Below, piece after piece: positions 46,640-58,290 of a stretch of 64,000 bases of DNA (the first letter of the stretch is position 1; each line of letters begins with the position of its first letter). The stretch covers positions 1,364,001 through 1,428,000 of the forward strand of contig JARKIF010000001.1 in the NCBI GenBank assembly GCA_029378245.1, given 5' to 3'. The position numbers were made by a program, and so were the translations under genes. A model generated the notes under the pieces. It made no database searches. It saw only the letters and a program-made list of their open reading frames with translations, and was not told the origin of the DNA. The stretch comes from Roridomyces roridus (lineage: Eukaryota > Basidiomycota > Agaricomycetes > Agaricales > Mycenaceae).

Positions 46640-49356
46640 ATGAAGTCCAAACAACACCAAGCGCCTCTTCTCCCCAGCTCTGCACATCCTTCCTATGGAA
46701 CATCCTCTGACAAGGACGATTATTCTACTACTACCTCTAATAGTACTCTCCACCCTCCGAACAACGTCAAGCAGTTCTCGAGGGGCATTTTCCAAGTGGC
46801 GTATAGCCCTTCCGGGAGCTTCTTTTCGATTTCCGAGACCCTCAAGACTCTCAGTGAGCTCCAGCGTCTGGCGCCCTTTGCCGGACGCCTGCTTGCTGAG
46901 ATTTACACGTCCGCACGAGCCCCGTTCATGCTGCATTTAATGGCTGGGACGATCCAGGTCGCTTCTCCGGCGCTTTCCATGCTCTTTTCGGCGTCTATTC
47001 TTTGCCTCGTACGTTTTTCTCTCTCTTTCTCCCAGGTGTCGCCATCCTGATAAGCCCCGCTCAGGTCGAGAAGATTGTCATGGCCCCAGATACGGTGGAC
47101 CTGCACATAGCTGCGCTGCAGGTCCTGGTCTTCAAGTGGCTCTTCGTGGCCATCCTCCAGTCGCTTGCGAGTCGTGCAAAGTAGGTCGCTGGTGGCAACC
47201 CATTCTTACTGCGGCCGCTGTTGTGTACGCCCACATAGAACCGTTCGCTGATTTCATTTTTCGTCTCAGGGACGACGCTACTTTTATCATGAGTGGGCAC
47301 CTTCGAGCCTGTTTTCTGCCGCGCTTGGCTGAAGGTCAGGCGGTCTTTCAGATAGGCCTGGTTCTTTGCTCACTCCCCTTCGTCCCTGTCTAGCGAGTCT
47401 TCGGCTGGATCCAACTGCGCTGAAAAGTGAGGCCGCTGTTCGTTCCGAATCTTGCTTCTGGTAAATCTGACTGCTCCCCGCAGGCAAACAAGCCGCGAAC
47501 TCTCTCCCTTGGGAGGATAGCTTCACCATGGAGGTTCCGGGTAACGCATTCTTCGACGAGATAGACAGAAGAGTCCGGAACGCTCTCACGGTGCTCGCTG
47601 AGATAGGCGTCCTGCTTCTGGTCATCCTCAGGCGGGGGCTCTACGACTCGGAGGCGAGAGTGGCGCTGTTCTTTGCTGTGGTACTCCCGGCGGCGATCTT
47701 GTTCAGGCCCACTACGGGTGTCGGTGGCGCAGGTAAGTTACACCTGGGTGGCAGCCCTTTTTTATTTTATTTTTGTATCTTTTGATTTTTAACGGCAATC
47801 TCTCTCTCAGGATACGTCTTCTGGACGGCGAATGAGGATTACCACTACCTGGCCGCGCTCCACAAGCTGGCCTTTTCCTCCTCCTTCGCAGGTTGCTCCC
47901 AGTTTAGGAGGACGCTCGCGAGGGACGGGTTGTGTGGATACATTGCCGGGGAGTACCGCCGTGTCTGCAAGTCGTTGGGGTCGGCGAATATTCCTGCGAT
48001 GGCGATCGCGTGGGGGATGCCCGTGCAGTGGTCTTGGCATGTCGTTCAGGGTGTGGTGGTGGATTATCCGCTGGTGAGTTCGCCTGCGTCAATTTTTCCT
48101 CGATTTTTGATGGAAAATCGAAGCCGATTTGCGCACTCCTGCTTCCCTGGCGGAATAATCCAGTTTCATCGCTTGTGACGATAGTTTTCGTACAACATGC
48201 TGCGAGTCTGTTGAAGGAGAGCGTCTACAAGCTCAAGCTTCAATCGACGAAGAGTTTGGTGGAGGTTTTTGAGATGGCGGAAGATTTGTATGCGGGTATC
48301 GAGATGGAGAGCACGATCAACACCGGGACGGATGTTTACGCGTACGAGACTGAGAAGCAGGGCATGAAGATTTCGTTCCGGTACGCCGACTTTGTTTCAT
48401 TTCAATCGACTTGTAGTCTGATCAGGGCACCAGCAACGTTTCCTGTTCGTGGGGAACGCATTGGTGGGAAGACACCACCGATGCGTTGTCGGACGTCAGT
48501 TTCGAGATCCCCGCTGGGGGTTTTGTGCTCGTTGTCGGCAAGGATCACGCGGGAAAGACTCGGATCTGTGAGTTGATCCAGCGGCTGCAGGAGCCGTCGG
48601 CCGGGGAAATCCTGATTGATGACAAGCCGATTGCGGAGTTTGATGTGGATAGTCTGCGTGGAGCGATGGCGTGTATTGCGCAGAATGAGGGGATGTATCC
48701 GCTGCCGCTCTGGAGGAATATGTCAATTAATGGACGGGTCGATTGCGATGAGGCGGCGGAGATGGGGTGTGCCAAGGGGCTCGTGGATGGGTTTTCTAAC
48801 GGATGGGAAACGGTTTTGGAACCAGCATCAGTTCTGTCGCAGAGCTTAGCGGGCTGCGAGCATGGTATACCATCACATGAGGCGGCGGAAGAGATGGAGG
48901 CACACTGGCCCACCGTCAAGCCGACACATCTGAATCCAGGGGAAACGCAGAAACTTGCAGCGTAAGTGAATTCCATCTAGTCTCAATTAAAATTCACAGG
49001 GAATATTAGGACTCGGATGTTCTCCCGTTTACTTCAGCTCAAGGACAAGGCAAAGCTGATTGTGTGCGACGAAGCAACGGGTGCGATGGAGCCCTGTGCT
49101 GAACGCCGGATACTCGAACGCTTGAGAGAACAGAAGCAGGGAAAGACGGTCATCTTCGTCGCACAGCGGTTTGCCGAACTGGCGGAGATGGCGGATGTAA
49201 TCTTGTGAGTGATCTCAGGACTGTTTTCCGTGCCTTGCTTAATGAAACAGAGTCATGGATGCCGGGAGACTCGTCCAGCACGGTACACACGAGGAGTTGG
49301 TAGATGTCCAGGATGGTGTGTATGCCAAGATGTACAACGCACAGACCGGGTCGTGA
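46640..49356 (+). CDS. Half-size ABC protein with degenerate ATPase motifs
   Basis: The N-terminus (APLLPSSAHPSYGTSSDKDD) is disordered, followed by the hydrophobic segments of an ABC-B-type half-transporter. Helices are recognisable in several exons, but some splice joins near 47,300-47,530 are uncertain. The ATPase has a usable Walker A (GKDHAGKT), Q-loop CIAQNEGMYPLPLW and Walker B LIVCDEATGAMEP. The signature LSGGQ is replaced by LNPGE, and the H-loop His by Gln (VAQRF where relatives have SSHRF). Related Agaricomycete proteins keep LSGGQ and His, from memory. It may bind but not properly hydrolyse ATP. Stop TGA 49354-49356. Confidence 0.68.
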
Positions 49357-49913
49357 TTTCATATTGGGGTCAAAGCGTCGGTTACCATGTGAGCAGCATA
49401 ACAATGGAATATAATTTATTGTCGCTTTGGAGTGTATTCGATTGAGCTTTAGAGGGAACAAAAACGAGAATAATGGGACAAGAGGCGCTTTGAGAGAATA
49501 CAATGTCGAGGGTGTACAAACAGGGTGCAACAACTTCGCGAGGGTCAACTTTGGCACATGCTGCACTTGTTCTGAACACCCGTCTTCCTCGTTGCATTTG
49601 CATTTTGCATGTCATTTACGCCAGGAAACGGTAGACGCCTCGATCAGAACGCATTCCTCGGGAAACCCCAGTCAACTCGTCTTAACAGCCATACCTCCTA
49701 CTCTTACGGGTTTGTTCCGTTTCACTTTGCCCCTTTGACTCGCTCAATCACCCTCCCAGTGCTCCCGTTTTTGGCTCGCGATCCCCACCAAAGCCAGACG
49801 ACTCGCGTCGAGACAGATCCAACTCACAACCCCTTGACCCAGAAAAGTGGAGTGTCAAGGGTACCTCGGTGAACATCGCAGGAGCCTTTCACCAGGCCGC
49901 AACAGCATCAGAT
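49357..49913. other. Leader and upstream region of the SUN-domain gene
   Basis: No separate gene is recognised. Part is presumably the SUN-domain gene's promoter and 5' leader. Confidence 0.4.
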
Positions 49914-52392
49914 ATGAACAACCCAAACAGTTCTTGGGCATCGGGCTCGACAAGAGCGGCGGCCCATGTCCCCCGCAGTACTTCCGTCGAGTACGAATCC
50001 CAATCCCAGTCAACCAGTTCGCGCAGGCTCGCGGCACCACCCAGCAGAAATCAACCTCGTCCAACCTCCTCCGCCCGCGCCAAACCCCTATCCAAAACCA
50101 AGTCCGTCAGTCAGGTGCCCGTCTCGGAAGGAGAGGACGAGCCTCCCCAGTTCAACGGTCGCGAAAAGAGTCCGTTCGAGCAGGTCATTGGTGCTGCCAA
50201 ACGCGCCATCATTAACGCGCCTGCCGCTGCCACCTACTATGTCCGTCAACGTTCCCGCGAACCTGACGAACCGGTGGCGGTCAACGGCAGCTACGACTAT
50301 TCCGCAGAAGAACGCGACATTCAGAGCCAGAGCCAGAGCAAACGCGGCTCTGCCAGCCACAAACGCAATCGCATGTCCACGGACAACAAGGCCTACAAGC
50401 CATCCAACTCCGATCTCGACGAGTCCGATGAAGATTTCACAGACGACGATGGCAAGAAGAAGAGGCGGAAAAAGAAGAAAAGGGATTCGGTCGGAGGACC
50501 ATTAACATCATTGCCCGTCGCTGGATACGATAAGAGGAAAAAGAAGCCAAAGAAGGGCGTTAAGGGGAATGCAGGAGAGATGGACGAGGGCTCAGATAGC
50601 GATTCGCATGAGGTCACTTGTTTTGCTATCCTTTCTTTCTGTTGCTCAATGTCCCTTGCAGCAATCGGTCCCGAGAGGGTCCTTACCTCCGAGACAGCAG
50701 TCTGTCCCACGGGAAGTACCCGACACCTCATTCGAGGAGGCAGAACAAGGCCTGCATTCAATACCCGAAGCCGAGGACGAAGATATCGCTCAAATAATCA
50801 ACCAAGAGCGACCACGGTCCCGCTCGCGATCCCGGTCTCGTGCACCCTCAACAGGTCCCCGGCGCAAACAGCCCAGTCAATGGAGTGCCATGTCGGGCAT
50901 CCTGATTCACACCGCATACCTCTCAATCCACGCCGTATCTTTACTCATTGGTAGGGTCATTGGCAATTTTCTTGACCTTATTTTTATGCGGCCGGTGCGG
51001 ATTGCAGCTCGAAGCCCTCTTGGGCCGATCCTCAAATACGCCTTCGGAATCGCAGTCATCTTCCTTGCCTTGCGCGCGGTGCCTGATCTCCGGCTTCCTT
51101 GGGGCGGCTCGCAAACCGTGTTCCATCCTCCGGACGTTCCTGCCGGCAACATTGCAGAGATTAGCGAGCGGTTGCGGGCGATGGAGCTAGTTCTTTCGGG
51201 GCTGTCGCTGGATTTGGAGCGGACGAGGAGCAAGGTAGAGGGCGACTCGAGAGTGAATGCAGACTTGGTCGGCAAGTTGGGGACGTTGGAGACGAGGGTG
51301 GAGCGGGAGAGCTTGAGGGCGCAGGAAGCGGAGGTTGCCTCTCGTGATGCCACGGGTCAGGGGCTGAAGAATATGAGGCATGATCTGGAGACGCTGCAGG
51401 CGTTGGTGCAGGCTCATCAACAGCAGCAAGGAGGAGGGGGAGGTTCGGGTAGTGGCAACGATGAAGAGGCGCGTTCGAAGCTCAAAGCAGTGGATGAACG
51501 CCTCAATTCGGTCGAGGGCAGCGTCCGTGATGCTCTCGAGCTGGTCAAGAAGGGAAGTAGTGGGCCGGCCGCTTCGCCTGGCGCAGCTTGGTGGAGCAAG
51601 AAATCAGGCTTGACCATCAAGAGTTCTGACGGGCAGGATGTCACTGCAGTCATTGTCGATCTGGTGGACAAGGCTGTTGGGATGTATGGCAAGGACGATT
51701 TGGGCCGTGCCGACTTTGCTCAACACTCGAGCGGCGCTTTCGTCATTCCGTCGCTCACCAGCCCCCTCTACGAAGTGCGTCCGTCGGGCATTCGGGAGAA
51801 GTTGTTGGGATACGTCACAGGGAACGGGTTCATGGTTGGGCACCCGCCCGTCTATGCCCTCCACCACGACACGCACGACGGGTATTGCTGGCCGTTTGCT
51901 GGGACGCAAGGCCATCTGGGTGTCGGGCTGGCTGCGCCTGTGTACATTGAAGACATCACCATCGACCACGTAGCCCCCCAAGTGGCCATCAACAACCGGC
52001 TCAGTGCTCCGCGGGATATGGAGGTGTGGGGCATTGTCGATGGGGCTGAGAATAAAGCCAAGATCGACGCGTGGCGTGAAACGAGGCAAGCGCGTCGGGA
52101 GAGTGGGGAGAGCGTCGAGGAGGAGCCTGTTCGGCCGTCGTTCTTGTCGGGCAGGCTCAACGCCATCCGCCTCGCGTCGTTCCGGTACGACCTCGACTCG
52201 CCCAAGCACATCCAAACGTTCCCGGTCGACCCAGAAATCAAGGCCCTCGGCGTGGACTTTGGTGTTGTCGCGCTGGCGATCAACAACAACTGGGGCATGG
52301 ACGACTATACGTGTCTCTACCGTATGCGCGTTCATGGGCAGAGGATGGAGGCGTCTGCTACCCAGTCTCCTCCCGCTGAACTCGGCCCTTGA
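49914..52392 (+). CDS. SUN-domain nuclear envelope protein (Sad1/UNC-84-like)
   Basis: ATG 49914 (MNNPNSSWASG) is the first good start. The N-terminal half is disordered and nucleoplasmic, with a strong basic cluster KKKRRKKKKR. Intron 50613-50661 joins it to an Arg/Ser-rich part. Hydrophobic helices follow (GILIHTAYLSIHAVSLLIG and YAFGIAVIFLALRAV), then a coiled coil with ERLRAMELVLSGLSLDLERT. The C-terminal SUN domain shows GYCWPFAGTQGHLGVGLAAPVYIEDITIDH and ALAINNNWGMDDYTCLYRMRVHG. Such proteins span the inner nuclear membrane and bind KASH partners, linking chromatin to the cytoskeleton and spindle pole body. Confidence 0.88.
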
Positions 52393-52494
52393 AGAATGAA
52401 CGACCCAATAATGCCCGTTTCTCGTTAACTTTATCCTTTACTTTTTCTCTCTCTTGGTCTCACTTTTTATTCCTTAATCGCGCTATGTACCTCT

Positions 52495-53875
52495 CTAATG
52501 CCTACAATCCATCGCACACACAGTCCGTCGCACCCTGTTGAATACAATCGCTCGCTCTTTGTGTTTTCTCTCGAATTTTATTACGGTCTGGGAATGGAAA
52601 TTCAAATTGTTGAACCTGCGACCTTGAGAGTATTCTGGACTACGTTCTTCATCGGAAGCGTCGTTAGTGTGTTCCCCGAGCCACACAAACGCTTGATGCT
52701 CCATTAGCTCTGGCTGTTCGCTGACCCGGACCAGAAAATTCAGCTGCATCGCCGGGACCCATCCCAGTCTCATACCAAAAGGTCCAAAACTCGTCAGACT
52801 CGCAAACAACACTGGAGGAGGTTGGAACCAGGGGGCGTCAGCCCGCACATTATTGGCAAAGGTTTCCGGCAGGCGTCTCAACTGGTACGCGTCATTTTCT
52901 TGAAACCGACTTTGTTGAGTAGATCGAGCGGATAAAAGATAAAATTCTCTCCCTAAGTTTCACCCTTCTGTAGCCCATTTATCAAGTCAGTGGTATCGAA
53001 ATCGCTGGGCCCTCCAGTCGAGTCCCACAGCCTGGCGAAATGCATGTCCTCGCAATATTGTGCCAGCCCCCATTCCTGCCAAATCAGAGCGGCGAGGGCG
53101 ATATTGAGGTTGGTATGCGGCAAATCTGCGGCACGCCTCTCCGCCTCGATGAACAGAATGTCATTTGCTAGCTCCTCGTAAAGGGCCTTGAGAACGGCGG
53201 CGTGGTGCTGTGCTGGAGCACGCAAGGAGGGAAGTAGGGATAGTACTTTGTTGCGCTGAGTCGGATAGTGATCGTGGGAGGGGGATATGCCTGAGAGCAG
53301 CTGCTCGAGGCGTTCGAGAGGGCGCAGCGGGAGGTACGCAAAGAGGTCGGCGACAGTATGATCCCAGCGTTCCGTGACCAAAGCAATGTGCGCTACCACG
53401 CGCTGGCAGGCAGTCCGAAACTCCTGGACCGTACTCGATGTCGTGCTGTCGGCGCGGAGGCCAGGAAATACTTTGCACAGGCAAAGTGAACAGTGTCCAT
53501 CGCGGCCAACAAATTCAGGTAGGTACGGTGGAGCCGGTCGACAGCACGCAGGTCTGGGAGACCGCGACTACCCGCACACTCCCAAAATAAGGGGGGGGCG
53601 AATCTCCCGTATCATGACGAACAGGTCGGAAAGGGCGAGTATAGTGGTGGATGTTATATCATCGAGCCGCTTCAGAAGCTGATGGATGGCGCTGTTCTAC
53701 AATGTTTTTGAGCGAGGTAAAAGACAAGAGAAAAGAGACATACGAGAGGCGGCGACGGCTTTCTCAGTTCAAACGATTTGAAGTTCCGTAGTTGGCCATC
53801 TGGACTTCGGGGAGCTTTGTAGGGAGGTAGGTACTGATACGCCGCGAGGTCCCACTCAGGAGGAGTTGCGTACAT
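52495..53875 (-). CDS. Unknown fungal protein, helical; frame uncertain
   Basis: ATG 53873-53875 opens MYATPPEWDLAAYQYLPPYK. After an intron comes NSAIHQLLKRLDDITSTTI, then helical sequence ERWDHTVADLFAYLPLRPLERLEQ and LNIALAALIWQEWGLAQY. An intron near 52,965-52,905 leads to a last exon containing LPETFANNVRADAPWFQPPP. Near 53,591-53,598 a run of eight G (C on the coding strand) breaks the frame: with one base less it would read PLFWECAGSRGLPDLRAVD. Alternatively a 126-base intron removes this part. No family is recognised. Confidence 0.45.
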
Positions 53876-54687
53876 GGGTGAAGGTGGCGGTAAGAAACAA
53901 AGGCAACGCATTCGCATTCCCAACTACATCATCTATCCCAACAATCCAAGTCCACCCCCGTTCAGTTTATGGCCACTCCGAGAGCGACCGCAAGTGCGAT
54001 GAGGTACATAGTCGACAGGGACTTGCTGACAGTCTGGAAATGGAAAAAGTTCAAGTGGTTGAAACGTGTGACTTCGGGGGCACAAGTGGATTTCGAGTCG
54101 CCTTTTCAGACTTGAAGAACGCACAGTTTCCAGGGCGTTTCCATGTTGGTCAAGAGAATGTCAAGACCTCGGACGATTCATCTATTCGAGGAGATGATAG
54201 AAAAACATCGAGAGCGGAAGTCAGCATTGCGAGGAATGTCCTGGACTTCGACGCGTTGCGTCTTCCTGCGTTTGAGAGTCGTCCTGCGGGAATCGAACCC
54301 TTCGCTGCCACACGCCCGTGGGGGAAGGTCACCAGGTGCGTTCCAACCGTTGAACCAAGGAGAGGACGGAATGCATACCTTATGCTGGATTGTTTTTAAC
54401 CAACGGCGATATTCCGCAACTGGCATGAGGAATACTTTCATGACCTCTGGCGGCAACTTCGGGATGCACGTGACCGCGGCATGGCTATTCCTTCCGACCG
54501 CGTTTGTGCCAGGAATCTGATTGCCCGCCCACCGTCGTTGCATACGCGACCGGCGGCGGCGGCGGCGGCCATGCAGCCCATATTCATCTTGTGTATTAGC
54601 AGTATGCAGGCAAGATGGAGGCACGAGAGATAAATATGTAGTATTCCCAAAAGTCCTTTCTGTATTCGTACTGATGTCTTCCAATTA
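53876..54687. other. Intergenic region with tRNA-like repeat copy 3
   Basis: Open frames here lack homology. The tRNA-like element at 54281-54367 is the only recognised content, besides a short GGC/GCG run at about 54551-54570. Confidence 0.5.
54281..54367 (-). repeat. tRNA-like dispersed repeat, copy 3 (best preserved)
   Basis: On the minus strand it starts GTCCTCTCCTTGGTTCAACG and ends GGTTCGATTCCCGCAGGAC. The first and last bases can pair as an acceptor stem (GTCCT with AGGAC). A D-arm-like A-box and a perfect B-box (54289-54299 on plus) are present. The centre GCACCTGGTGACCTTCCCCC does not fold into a clean anticodon arm. An intron-containing tRNA-Gly(CCC) pseudogene or a SINE head is possible. 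Confidence 0.55.
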
Positions 54688-56347
54688 TCAATACACGTAC
54701 GGGATGATTCGATACGGCACAAGTTTCTGGTACTTCTTCCAATCTTTGCCATACCTATTCGATCGATATTCGGTCAACGAAGAACGGGAGAAGAAGGAAA
54801 AACACCCACTTCTTCTCACACATCTCGTCATCGCGGCGCTGTCTGTGAATGAGGAGGACGGTGAAGTAGGTGATGTAAAAGTAGGTGATGGGCGTGGTGT
54901 ATCCCGTGGGGAGGGACCAGGCGAGTGCCATGAGGAGGTCACCGCTAGATAAATTTCAATAAGCTGATTGATTGATTGGGTAGAGAAAGAGCTCACAAGT
55001 AGTTGGGGTGCCTCGAGAGTCCCCACCATCCAGACGTGAGCAGCTTGGAACCAGATTCAGTGGTGAAGAATTCCAGGTCTGAATGTCCAAAGTTAATCCA
55101 CAGTCTCTGCTTCTCGGAAGCGACCTACTCTTTGGGTTCTTCCCATTCCTAAAGTCGTTCTTCTCCCCATTGGCAGTTCTGAAGATGTAGTAGCCGGCAA
55201 AGTTGCACAAAACAATGAGCGCCGATGGTACGACGCCGAGTTCAATGGGAGTGAAGACGAGGTAGCGCGCCTGGAGGCAGTACACGAAGGGGAGCCAGCA
55301 GAGGTCACCAACGGAGAGCATGAACCCGAATCCATCAGTGGTGATATCCTGGCAGATAAGTTAGCGCGAGAAAGACGCGTTGAATCGGACTGTGTACCAT
55401 TTGGGTGAAGATACCAGGCTGGGTGTTTTTGTCAGCGCGCAAAAGAGGGCATAGACCACAGTTCATACCTCGTTATAGAGAGCATCCGACACATACAGAC
55501 CCTGGAAGAAAAGCACAAGCCACAGAGAGTCTGTGACCTGAGAGAAACCTCCGCGGCGCGTCGCCTGCTCGCAGACCATGCTGATATCGGTGAGGAACCA
55601 CAGAATCAATCCCGGGCGGAGTTCATTGAACGTCTTGAGATCAAAGGCCCCGAACGAAAAAGGGTTCAGTTCACGGCCGATATAGAACTGACAGTATCAC
55701 GGTCAGCTGAGTCGCGAAGGATAGCCGATGAAATGTCGCGAACATCGTATATCGGGTTGCCGCTGTTGCCTCCAAGGGCGAGAAGCGCGCCAGGGCGGAA
55801 GGACGACGCGTAACACGCGACGGCTTGGACGATAGACATGATCAGGGAGGCCGTGATGAAGCCGACGAATTTCTCGTAGAGGAACGTGAACGATTGGGGT
55901 CCATAACGCGTGATAGTGCCAACAGTAAGACCCAACGCGAGGAGGAACGTGGAAAACGCTGCGGCCGGGCATGAGCGGATGTCTTGCTAATATAAAAAAA
56001 GAGATCGTACCATTTATTTTATACGTTTTCTTCACACCGGTGCGCAGAGTCGTGCCTTGGACGTGGTCTCCGGGCAAGATGGCCCATGCGACGACACAGA
56101 ACGTATACCAGGCCAGGTACATGAGGGCTGCCTGCGTGTCCCAAAGACCTTTCCACCACGCTGGATCGGAGAGGGCGGCCGAAATGCGAGAAACTGCTAG
56201 TGGTGGCGGACAGCCGCCTGTCTGCTCGGAACAGCCAAAGTAGAGGGCATAGGTGCAGATGGGTACGCCGAGAGAGATGAGGAAGGCGCCCGGTGGCCCC
56301 AGAAACTCGTAGGTCGTCGTGCGCGGGTTGAGGGCGGAAGCAGACAT
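54688..56347 (-). CDS. ERG24: Delta(14)-sterol reductase
   Basis: A multi-span ER enzyme of ergosterol synthesis that reduces the C14=C15 bond using NADPH. The N-terminus shows [16 protein letters not shown]; later come [35 protein letters not shown], the signature [19 protein letters not shown] and the usual end [21 protein letters not shown]. The absence of an ERG4-type start and the GCPPPL block favour ERG24. Several short introns interrupt it. Start ATG 56345-56347, stop TGA 54688-54690. Azole- and morpholine-type inhibitors act on this pathway in fungi. Confidence 0.86.
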
Positions 56348-56544
56348 GATGTGAGAGTGATACGCGAGGAAGGGGAAATCCCGTTTCGGAATTGACGCCT
56401 TTACCTCCGGCTCTCCCTCGACATCAAAGATTCGATACTTATGGCTGTTGCTACACAGGCCTCTGCTGCTTTTCGGTACTTGATCAATGGTCCCTATATA
56501 CCGGATGCTTCTCCTCTCAATATCTCCTGTTTCCCGCCTTCATC

Positions 56545-57917
56545 ATGATGCACGCCAATAATCCCCTCGCTGCTCAGCTCAATGACCTCGGCGCCGCCAA
56601 CGCAGACGGCTTGCTCAAGTCAGTATCATTTTCCCTCGACATCCCGGTTCTGTTTTGATTCGTCCCCCTGTTCAGTGACGACGAATACCGACTCTTGCGC
56701 CAGAATCTCTTTGAGCGCTATTCCGGCGGAGTCGAAATCTTCTCCGTAGACCCTCCTTCCCCGCCCGCAGTCAAGCTCCCTTCAGGTAGCGCTGGTTTCA
56801 CTCTTGTCGGGCTTGTCTCATCTTGTTTTCAGCACCTCCACGGCGAAAGCATGTGGAACTAGTCCCGGACCCAGTTCCTCCTCCAGCACGCCCCAAGACG
56901 AACGGTGTGGCCGGTTTCCTGCGACGAGCAACCGGCCGCAAACCTGCACCCGCCGCCATCAAACTGAGCTTCCTTCCCCGAATGTTTTCCAAAAAGTCGG
57001 AAGACACTTCCTCCTCCGATACCGAGTCGTACGGGACTCGGCATAGCTCCTCCACGTCTCGCAAACCGAGTGGCGATCTTTCCTCGACGCGGATCAGGCC
57101 CCCGCCCATGTCCCCGACCCACGGTAATTTTGCAGCCGCCCCTGCATCACCATCAAGATCTGTGTTCTCCACAGCAAAGTACGACGTGATCCCCGGCGGA
57201 AGCACAGTCATTTTTGACGACTCGAACCTGCAAACATCGGATGCCATCCGAAAGGCCATGCAGGCTGTCGAGGCGGAAGGCAGGAGACTTGTTGCAGCGT
57301 TCAACGACCTCGAGGCGAGTGCTGTGACTCGCTATCGTCAGGAACATCCCGAGTGGTCGTCCAATCGGAGGCCGTCCCTGACTCCGGTGGCGCCCAGCGG
57401 CGGTTCCCTACGACCAGGCCGCATGCGTTCAAATTCCAACTCGCAACAATCCGTGCGCTCAAATAGTCCCCTCCGCACATCCCGATCTGCCGCCTCCCTC
57501 TTTCCAACATCCTCCCCTCCAACATCCTTCTCCCAACCGGCTGCTCCCCCACCCACTGCCCCGCGAAGTTCCCTCCTCCCGCGCCTCCCAGAATCACTGC
57601 GGCGCAAAGGCTCCGCCTCCTCGCTCTCCTCGCAAGGCACATCAGCCTTCCTCGGTACAGGCACCGGCATAGGTCGGGCGAATTCCCTAAGCCGCGCGTC
57701 CTCCGTCTCACGGAGCGCCACGCACCTCCCTCTACCTGTCTCTCGACGGGATGGTACGGGGGGCACGACGAGCATACCAGAGGGCGAGGGAGGCGAGGAG
57801 CTCGCAGAAGTAAGACGCAGGCGAGCGGAAGTGGTTGGGCGGTGTGAAGCTCGGCTAGAGTACCTCCGGGCGAAACTCAAGGGTGCCGAGTTGCATGAGA
57901 AGCTAATGCGCAAGTGA
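56545..57917 (+). CDS. Disordered basidiomycete protein with C-terminal coiled coil, unknown
   Basis: ATG 56545 opens MMHANNPLAAQLNDLGAANA. An intron joins it to DDEYRLLRQNLFERYSGGVE, a conserved-looking helix. The long middle is Ser/Pro/Arg-rich and disordered, with one structured part (AIRKAMQAVEAEGRRLVAAF). The C-terminus is a coiled coil (ARLEYLRAKLKGAELHEKLM). This layout suggests a scaffold or cytoskeletal adaptor, which is inference. No family is recognised. Confidence 0.55.
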
Positions 57918-58290
57918 GTGCTACTGGTATGTTCATGGTATTTATGTATCCAACCTCCCGGAGCAGTGCTCTGATACTCTACTTTACTCTAAAGCGACCC
58001 AATGTAGTATACACCCAGTTGTATTTCTAACGAATCCAACTAATTACTTGTTCTCCATGCACACTTGTAACAGTCGATCATCGAGGCACCAAGGTAAATC
58101 TATACCCAAAAATCAATCTACATACAGGGGAGCAACGTAGATACGATATGAAGATGAGACAGTAGTAGATGGATAAAGCACCGCAGGGCTGAAGAACAAC
58201 AACCAAAGGGTATAAAGATATGGTATGTACGTGAGTATGTGAGCGGAATCCAACAGTGAGTGAGGACCAGCCAGCCAGCCAGTGAATAAC
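57918..58290. other. Region between convergent genes, nothing recognised
   Basis: It holds 3' untranslated sequence of both flanking genes and a CCAG repeat of four units at about 58267-58282. Confidence 0.45.

Noticed and set aside
51604..52335. Minus-strand frame of 243 codons within the SUN-domain gene
   Set aside because: Antisense of the conserved SUN domain; no recognisable protein.
53866..54399. Plus-strand frame of 177 codons
   Set aside because: It overlaps the 5' end of the unknown minus-strand gene and the tRNA-like repeat; composition is not protein-like.
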